A DNA stretch of 47,475 nt, from the NCBI GenBank assembly GCA_041494805.1, contig JBGQBN010000031.1, positions 1 to 47,475 on the forward strand. The letters run 5' to 3'. Positions within the stretch are counted from its first letter, which is position 1; every line of letters starts with the position of its first letter. This document shows, one piece after another, positions 42,313 through 47,475 of the stretch. A model generated the notes under the pieces. That model did not search any database. It was not told where the DNA came from and worked only from the letters and a program-made list of their open reading frames with translations. This DNA is from JBGQBN01 sp041494805. GTDB lineage: Bacteria > Acidobacteriota > Terriglobia > Terriglobales > Acidobacteriaceae. Position numbers and translations under genes: made by a program.

Positions 42313-43032
42313 TCAGGCAGACTGCAATATCTTCTCCACGCGCCGCAGGTCTTCTTCCGTGTCCACTCCGACCGTGTCGTGGGGCGTTTCTCCCACGTAG
42401 ATCGGAATCCCGTTTTCCAGGAAACGCAACTGCTCCAGCCGTTCGCTGCGTTCCAGCGATGACTCGGGCAGTGTGACGAAGCGGTCCAGTGCGGGCTTGC
42501 GATAGGCATAGAAGCCGAGATGCTTGTAGTAGTGAGGCTTCGTACCATCTCGATCGAAAGGAATTGTGGCACGGGAGAAATACAGAGCCCGCCCGGCGGC
42601 GTCGGTCACAACCTTCACTGCATTGGGATTATTAATATCAGCCGGCGGAGCGGGAGTTTTCAGAGTTCCCACCTGCACCGCTGGATCTTTCATCACCTCG
42701 AGCAGCCTGGTAATGTGATCCACCTGGGTCAACGGCTCATCGCCTTGCACGTTCAGGTAAACGTCCACCGCAACCGAAGTCGAGACTTCGTGCACTCGCT
42801 CCGTGCCGCTACGGTGTGCGGCCGAGGTCATCTGCGCCTTCCACCCGTTCTGGCGGCACACCTGCATGATTTCGTCTGAGTCGGTGGCGATGATGACGTC
42901 GTCAAGCAGGGGCGAAGAGCGGACGGCGTTGTAAACGCGCCCAATCAGCGGCTGCCCGGCAAGTTCGCGCAGCATTTTGCGCGGCAGCCGGGTGGAGGCC
43001 AGCCGGGCGGGAATGACAGCGATGGCTTTCAT
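42313..43032 (-). CDS. kdsB: 3-deoxy-manno-octulosonate cytidylyltransferase (CMP-KDO synthetase)
   Basis: Activates KDO as CMP-KDO for lipopolysaccharide inner core, which implies an outer membrane. 239 aa, full length. Nucleotide loop MKAIAVIPARLASTRLPRKML; also ATDSDEI, MTSAAHRSGTERV, NVQGDEPL, and the C-terminal GVDTEEDLRRVE. Starts at ATG 43032. Confidence 0.96.
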   Translation of the reverse strand: MKAIAVIPARLASTRLPRKMLRELAGQPLIGRVYNAVRSSPLLDDVIIATDSDEIMQVCRQNGWKAQMTSAAHRSGTERVHEVSTSVAVDVYLNVQGDEPLTQVDHITRLLEVMKDPAVQVGTLKTPAPPADINNPNAVKVVTDAAGRALYFSRATIPFDRDGTKPHYYKHLGFYAYRKPALDRFVTLPESSLERSERLEQLRFLENGIPIYVGETPHDTVGVDTEEDLRRVEKILQSA

Positions 43033-43066
43033 GCCATCCTAGTGTCAATTTTCTGGGCGCAGGTTG

Positions 43067-43100
43067 CAAGAGGCGACTCTTCGGAGTCGCCTCTTGTTTT
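43067..43100 (+). terminator. Strong UUCG hairpin between kdsB and the subtilase gene
   Basis: Perfect 13-bp stem CAAGAGGCGACTC/GAGTCGCCTCTTG closed by a TTCG tetraloop (43080-43083), followed on the plus strand by TTTT. Both flanking genes are on the minus strand, where the loop is CGAA and no T-run follows. It may still slow transcription from the subtilase into kdsB, or end an unannotated plus-strand RNA. Confidence 0.7.
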
Positions 43101-43135
43101 GAACCTCGTCGCTACCAGCTCACCTCAGTCCAGCG

Positions 43136-44596
43136 TTAGGGCGCCTGCACCGCGGCCTGGATATTCAGAATCCCCCAGCCGAATATGTTGTTCGGAATGT
43201 GCTGTCCCGAGCCACCGCAGTTTTGTGTGCTCTTCATGTGTTTCGCGGATTTGGTTAGAAGTTTCTCCGTCCGGTTGATGTCGCCGATGAGGACCGGCTT
43301 TGCCTGCCACAGCAGAGCCACCGCGGCCGCAATATGCGGAGTCGCCATCGATGTACCAGACCAGCCGGACTGGTAGCCGCCTCCAGGCACAGCGCCGCGG
43401 ATGTTCTCCCCGGGCGCGGAAATGTCCGGTTTGTGGCGATTGCTGCCATCCGACGTGACCGGGCCACGGCCGCTGAACGAGGAAATCTGGTTTGCGGAAT
43501 TGGTCGCGCCTACAGTCACTGAGCTGTCGTAAATACCCGGCGGATTGACAATACTGGAGCAGGAGGGGCCGGCATTGGCGGCGGCCACTGCCGGAAAGAT
43601 CCCAGCCGCGCGCACCGAGTCCACTATCGCCTTCAGCGTGTTGGCGGAGCAGCCCTCGCTGGGAGGGCATTCCCAGGAGTTGTTGATGGAATCCGGCGCC
43701 AGGCTGGCGTCACCGTCGCCCGGACCTCCGCCAATGGGATACGGCGCTATCATGAACTCAAAGCACTCCGTGTAGGTGGTGGGAGAACCCGTGCCATTGG
43801 CATCCATGTTGCGGCAGGAAATCCACTTTGCGCCGGGAGCTACGCCCACCTGATTGCCCACGCCATCGTCTCCCACCGTCTGGCTGGCAGTAAAGGTGCC
43901 GTGACCGTGCGGGTCAATCGGGCTGGGTGAGTGCTGGCTGGTGGCATCGTGCCAGTTGTAGTCGTGGTTCACCTTGCTGCCGTCCCAGCCGCGGTAATGA
44001 CTCTTTAGCGCGGGGTGATCCCACTGAGCACCGGTGTCGGCGTCCCCGACCACCCGACCCTCTCCGCGAAAACCTAAAGCCCAGACGTTCGGCGCCCGCA
44101 CTCGGGCCACGTTCCATTCCACTCCACTAGGAGTCTCAGCCTTGGAATCAGAGCCGGTCGGGATCGGCAGGGCGGTACGCACATGAGGGTTGGCGTCAAT
44201 GCGCCCCACATCGGACCGGGCAGCGAGTTCCTGCATCAAAGCGCTGTTGCCGGTGACCTTAATCATGTTGACAATGTAGAACGACTGATAGGGAACGCCA
44301 CGCCGCTCCAGGAATGCCCGAAGCGGGGCCTGGGTCCGGTCGGCGACTGCCCGAAGCGCGTTCACCACGAAGCGCCCTTTGTCCTGTTTGCTGTGCAGTG
44401 CAGCGGCGGGGCTCAGGTCAGCTTGTTCGGCCAGCACGACCAAAGCCTCGGTGACGCTGCCGTTGGCGGTGTCGGAAAGGACGCGAGGGGCAATTTTGTC
44501 TGCCGGGCTCGCCGCCCACGCTGACCCACCCGATAGAACCAAGCCGACCACCAGCGCAACCGCCACAAGATGCAAGAACCGGCGTGAAACCATCAT
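43136..44596 (-). CDS. Secreted subtilisin-like serine peptidase (S8)
   Basis: 486 aa extracellular protease. Signal peptide about residues 1-28; propeptide of the I9-like type (about 45-140); catalytic Asp187 in GDADTGAQWDHP, His232 in DPHGHGTFTAS, Ser in SGTSMATPHIAAAVALL (about 427). Six cysteines in the mature domain (for example ECPPSEGC) suggest disulfides. The start ATG has AGAGGAG upstream. There is no C-terminal sorting domain, so it is probably released or periplasmic. Confidence 0.95.
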   Translation of the reverse strand: MMVSRRFLHLVAVALVVGLVLSGGSAWAASPADKIAPRVLSDTANGSVTEALVVLAEQADLSPAAALHSKQDKGRFVVNALRAVADRTQAPLRAFLERRGVPYQSFYIVNMIKVTGNSALMQELAARSDVGRIDANPHVRTALPIPTGSDSKAETPSGVEWNVARVRAPNVWALGFRGEGRVVGDADTGAQWDHPALKSHYRGWDGSKVNHDYNWHDATSQHSPSPIDPHGHGTFTASQTVGDDGVGNQVGVAPGAKWISCRNMDANGTGSPTTYTECFEFMIAPYPIGGGPGDGDASLAPDSINNSWECPPSEGCSANTLKAIVDSVRAAGIFPAVAAANAGPSCSSIVNPPGIYDSSVTVGATNSANQISSFSGRGPVTSDGSNRHKPDISAPGENIRGAVPGGGYQSGWSGTSMATPHIAAAVALLWQAKPVLIGDINRTEKLLTKSAKHMKSTQNCGGSGQHIPNNIFGWGILNIQAAVQAP

Positions 44597-44799
44597 GTTG
44601 TCTCCTCTAACGCGATCTGGAAGTAGTTACTCAGCCCGTCGAACGTGGCCGAGAAAAGGAAGAAGAACAGCTTGGTTCAGCACTCTAAGTCTTGCATTAC
44701 CCTTTGTCAAATTGTTTTGAGGAGTGCAAGAGATTGCACAAACAACAACCTGCTAAGAGTTTCGCGGGACGCCGTCGGCTTTTGACGGAGACTACTGTG

Positions 44800-44824
44800 G
44801 TGTCAACTGGCCAGGTTTTGACAC
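44800..44824. promoter_or_regulatory. Inverted repeat in the 375-base gap before tRNA-Met
   Basis: GTGTCAA-N11-TTGACAC (44800-44824), a possible operator. The gap 44597-44971 otherwise holds no gene; it includes the subtilase's upstream region and, presumably, the tRNA promoter, which I could not place. Confidence 0.4.
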
Positions 44825-44971
44825 TCCGTTTACGTGGACTCCTGGAATCAATTAGAATCAATGGGTTAAGTGTGGCGGGTGGCTCTGCCGTTTCTTCTAT
44901 CTCGCGGGAAATCCAACCAAGCCAGAATCTGACTTGGCCCACTCGCAATTTCCCTATCGCGTGTTCACCGT

Positions 44972-45048
44972 GGCGGCGTAGCTCAGGTGGCTAGAGCGAC
45001 GGTCTCATAATCCGTAGGTCGTTGGTTCGAGTCCAACCGCCGCCACCA
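44972..45048 (+). tRNA. tRNA-Met (CAT)
   Basis: 77-nt cloverleaf with encoded CCA. Acceptor GGCGGCG/CGCCGCC, D-arm GCTC/GAGC, anticodon loop CTCATAA (anticodon CAT), T-arm GTTGG-TTCGAGT-CCAAC. The G1-C72 pair and overall sequence fit elongator Met better than initiator; an Ile2 (lysidine) tRNA also has CAT and cannot be fully excluded. One T-T mismatch closes the anticodon stem. Confidence 0.93.
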
Positions 45049-45252
45049 ACATTCTTCAAAAATCTCTCACCGTTTCTGCACTTGCTGGCAGCACGGAACA
45101 CAGCGCGAGACAACCGGCTCCAAGAAACAACTCTGGCGGTAATTCCGCGCGGAAGTGTGCCTGCCCGCATTGTGTCGAAAATAACGCTCCCAAGCGCCTT
45201 CTCGTAGCCTCGAAAGGCGGCAGAGTGTGGAGCCGGGCGCTGAGTTCCCAAA

Positions 45253-45606
45253 TCAGTGGTAAGGATCGAAAACCAATTCAACATCCATGGTCGTGGCTGA
45301 ACCTGCGGGGACGTATTTCCACTTCTTGACCGCTTTCGCGGAGACCTCTACCAGGATGGGGTTTCCCCCCACCGTCGAGACTGTGTCCACCGTGCCTCGA
45401 GGCGAGATGACAATCCTAAGGCGTACGATCCCGCCAATGTAGCGACGCTTCAATTCCGACGGGTAGGCGGGAACTGCCTTGGAGATCAGTTTTCTTCCCG
45501 TTGTCTCAGTATTCTGGGCGTGCAATGCGGAGCTTGAACTTGTCAGGATCGCAAGGCCGGCGAACACCGCCACGCGGAGTCTCTTCCTGGCACCGTACCT
45601 GCCCAA
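45253..45606 (-). CDS. Small secreted TonB C-terminal domain protein
   Basis: About 117 aa if it starts at TTG 45606, chosen because a signal peptide (RLRVAVFAGLAILTSSSSALHAQ) follows at once; the frame is open to 45801. The mature part is a TonB C-terminal domain: AVPAYPSELKRRYIGGIVRLRIVISPRGTVD...AVKKWKYVP. It lacks the Pro-rich spacer and cytoplasmic anchor of real TonB, so it may be a free periplasmic TonB-like domain. It is divergent from the receiver-TonB fusion, which shares this domain. Confidence 0.75.
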   Translation of the reverse strand: MGRYGARKRLRVAVFAGLAILTSSSSALHAQNTETTGRKLISKAVPAYPSELKRRYIGGIVRLRIVISPRGTVDTVSTVGGNPILVEVSAKAVKKWKYVPAGSATTMDVELVFDPYH

Positions 45607-45841
45607 CCGCGCGCAGGATGATCCGGTCTCAGACACACGCGCACAACTCCACAAGTGGTCCCGCGGGATTTCTCCAGCTGAGGTCCCAAAGCAGAGGCTA
45701 GAGTACGAGCTTGTAGCAGACAAGGTGACCAATGTACGTACTGGAAATCCGGGCGGGGCTGCGGTCTTCTGTTCTCGTTCTGCTTGCTGCGACTGCAACA
45801 CCTTAGCGGACGCTTTGTCGGGTTACCGGGGGTACTTGTCC

Positions 45842-45881
45842 AACCGGCCACGTAACCGGGGACGCGGTTACCTGGCCGGTT
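45842..45881. promoter_or_regulatory. 40-bp near-perfect palindrome between divergent TonB-domain genes
   Basis: AACCGGCCA-C-GTAACCG-GGGACG-CGGTTAC-C-TGGCCGGTT, paired except for one position on each arm and a 6-base centre. Copies of the GTTACCGGGG core recur just upstream (about 45822-45838). The layout suits an operator for the divergent genes or a large RNA hairpin in the leader of the plus-strand gene. Confidence 0.7.
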
Positions 45882-45944
45882 GCCGGAGAAATCAAGGTAG
45901 TTCGTAACTTGCTGGGCCAGCTGCCGGAAACTAGCCTTATTGGT

Positions 45945-47336
45945 ATGTCGCCACTGTCTCTTTTGTTCTCCTCCGACGAGGAGACATCGCGTCGGCTCAG
46001 CCAGGTTCTCAAAGAGCTAGAGCTTGAAGTCGAGCCGTGTCCAGAAATCTTTGCCGCGGTGGAAAAGCTCACCAGCCGCAGCTTTGACGTCATCGTGGCG
46101 GATTGGGACGAAGGCCTGGAAGGCACCTTCCTGCTGAAGACCTCACGGGAGTTGAAGTCCAACCGCTCGGCGTTTGCCATCGCCATTGCGAATTCCTCCG
46201 CCAGCGCTGCAGCGCGCCAAGCTGGCGCTGACCTGGTCCTCAGCAAGCCGATTGTTCCCGAGCAGGCCAAATACGCCCTGCTCACCTGCGATAAATTTCT
46301 CAGCCATATGAAAAACTGGCTGCCAAGGCTTGGTTTCCAGACTGCGGATGACATCCCAGACCACACCGTGGGTAACAATTCGCGGGGCGCACCAGTTCAA
46401 CCGAGACTTGTCCCCGAGCCGCTGGCCAGTCAGCCGGTTCAGGCTCCGCAAAGCGCGGTTGTAGAGGGCAGCTTTCCGGCAGTTCCAACCTTTCCAGTTC
46501 CTGAGAATGGTTTCCTCAGTCGATCCTGCATCCAGACAATTTTTTCGTCCGATCCCGGGCCACCGATGTCCGCCCGGACCAAGGCCCGCCATCATTACCG
46601 TGTGTTCCTGCACGCAGCTGCTCTGGGCGCGACTTTTCTTTCCGTAGGCTATGTGTTCAGCCAACCGGCGCGGAGTGAGGCCGTGGCGGCATCGGTGGCC
46701 AGGATTTACGGGCGGGCCCTGGAAAAGACACAAGCGTGGCTGCACACTCCTGAAGATGACGACGAAATAGCTGGAACTTCTCAGGTGGCCCAAAACGCGC
46801 AACCTAATCCTCCCCGTTCCCGCCTCGGCACATCCGCGAAAATTCGTGTGACGCCGGTCGGCGTCTCCTCCATCGATGAAAGCGCGCTGCCCACCGAGTC
46901 GCAACCACCGCTCCAAGCCGCAACCCAGCCGCCGCAACCTGGCGCTGCCAACGGGCTCTTGATCCCGGAAAGTCTGAAGGTGCCCGTGGAGAACACCACC
47001 GTCCGCAATGTGGCTGCAAGACTGACCCCGTCGCTCCTCAGCACACTGGAACCGGTAAATCTTCCCGCGGACTTCGCCGAAAAATTGCTGCTGCAAAAGG
47101 TCCAACCCAGTTATCCTGAGCAGGCGCTACAGGCCGGGCTGCAAGGACCGGTCGTGCTGCAAGCCTGGATTGGCAGAGACGGGACCATCCGTGACGTGAA
47201 GCTGATTCGCGGCTCCCTGCTTCTGGGTCAGGCCGCCTACCGCGCCGTGAAGCAGTGGCGTTACAAGCCTTATTTCCTGAACGGCCAGGCCGTCGAAACA
47301 GAAACCTATGTGACGGTCGATTTCAGACTGCCGTAG
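45945..47336 (+). CDS. Receiver-like domain fused to a membrane-anchored TonB C-terminal domain
   Basis: 463 aa from ATG 45945 (MSPLSLLFSSDEE; a TTG 36 bases upstream is possible). Residues 1-115 look like a response-regulator receiver: acidic pair near D11, Asp53 in VIVADWDEG, Lys101 in LVLSKPI. A Pro/Ser-rich linker follows, a transmembrane helix VFLHAAALGATFLSVGYVFS (about 212-231), another Pro-rich stretch, then a TonB C-terminal domain (LLLQKVQPSYPEQALQAGLQG...AVKQWRYKPYFLNGQ). The receiver would be cytoplasmic and the TonB part periplasmic, so phosphorylation could control energy coupling to an outer-membrane transporter. This is inference. Confidence 0.82.
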   Translation: MSPLSLLFSSDEETSRRLSQVLKELELEVEPCPEIFAAVEKLTSRSFDVIVADWDEGLEGTFLLKTSRELKSNRSAFAIAIANSSASAAARQAGADLVLSKPIVPEQAKYALLTCDKFLSHMKNWLPRLGFQTADDIPDHTVGNNSRGAPVQPRLVPEPLASQPVQAPQSAVVEGSFPAVPTFPVPENGFLSRSCIQTIFSSDPGPPMSARTKARHHYRVFLHAAALGATFLSVGYVFSQPARSEAVAASVARIYGRALEKTQAWLHTPEDDDEIAGTSQVAQNAQPNPPRSRLGTSAKIRVTPVGVSSIDESALPTESQPPLQAATQPPQPGAANGLLIPESLKVPVENTTVRNVAARLTPSLLSTLEPVNLPADFAEKLLLQKVQPSYPEQALQAGLQGPVVLQAWIGRDGTIRDVKLIRGSLLLGQAAYRAVKQWRYKPYFLNGQAVETETYVTVDFRLP

Positions 47337-47412
47337 TCAGGACGCCCGCCCCTGACGGCTGACACCCTCCTTATCAACCCCTTCACAACTTTTTACGTAT
47401 TTTTACGCCCAA

Positions 47413-47441
47413 TTGACACGCGCCCTGTCTCGTTCAACTAT
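47413..47441 (+). promoter_or_regulatory. Candidate promoter near the right edge
   Basis: TTGACA (47413-47418), 17 bases, then AACTAT (47436-47441). The -35 is perfect and the -10 weak. It would drive a gene beyond the window. Confidence 0.45.
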
Positions 47442-47475
47442 GTTTCGTACCGGGCTGATCTTGCTAGGCTGATCC

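Noticed and set aside
44972..45048. tRNA-Met as an integration site with an island beside it
   Set aside because: No integrase, no direct repeat of the tRNA 3' end nearby, and flanking genes look ordinary.
1..47475. CRISPR array, insertion sequence or prophage
   Set aside because: No regularly spaced repeats, transposase, integrase or phage structural genes were found on either strand.

Overview
The window looks like chromosomal DNA of an Acidobacteriota member, probably a Koribacter/Terriglobia relative. This is an inference from the GC-rich coding style, a Gram-negative envelope (KdsB, TonB-like proteins), the gene set (long two-domain ThyX, DUF2393-like protein, secreted S8 and S9 peptidases, DinB) and the short dispersed repeats. 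It carries about 35 genes on both strands. There is no prophage, insertion sequence, CRISPR array or rRNA operon.

Layout. 0-6 kb, minus strand: a stress block of hsp20 and clpB (clpB runs off the left edge), with an rlmI-like rRNA methyltransferase and a CT398-like zinc-ribbon protein upstream. 5.6-7.8 kb: a corrinoid protein and a non-pyrrolysine MttB-family methyltransferase overlapping by ATGA. 7.8-11 kb: a secreted DPP-IV-type peptidase and a metallo-beta-lactamase-fold hydrolase. 11-16.3 kb, minus strand: a Dus tRNA-dihydrouridine synthase, L31, HU, and the glyoxylate shunt pair aceB-aceA. 16.9-21.3 kb: a DnaC-like ATPase with two zinc-binding modules, followed 12 bases later by a UvrC-like protein that keeps the Fe-S and UVR parts but has a degraded nuclease domain; then DinB and a large PD-(D/E)XK-like protein. 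21.4-30.9 kb: tldD/tldE, a DUF2393-like protein, selD, an aldo/keto reductase, a secreted duplicated-domain protein, long-form thyX and purM.

31-36 kb: two small secreted or membrane proteins, recA, a lower-GC two-gene islet of unknown function, coaD and an aspartate aminotransferase. 36-39.7 kb: a complete GDP-mannose route (manA, manC, phosphomannomutase). 39.7-47.5 kb: an M48 membrane protease, rsgA preceded by a probable 17-codon ORF, kdsB, a secreted subtilase, tRNA-Met(CAT), and two divergent genes with TonB C-terminal domains, one fused to a receiver-like domain.

The most striking non-gene signal is a family of short double-hairpin elements. The unit is an outer hairpin with GAGC/GCTC arms, then an 8-bp stem with the constant loop GAGGGC, then CTACGTG. 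The stems differ between copies but stay paired. Copies sit between genes (2.1-2.3, 4.1-4.3, 10.13 and 16.6-16.7 kb). One symmetrical inverted pair of about 103 bp (11297-11399) lies in frame inside the Dus gene and adds roughly 40 residues to the enzyme. The best candidate for an undescribed gene system is the DnaC-like/UvrC-like pair at 16.9-19.1 kb.
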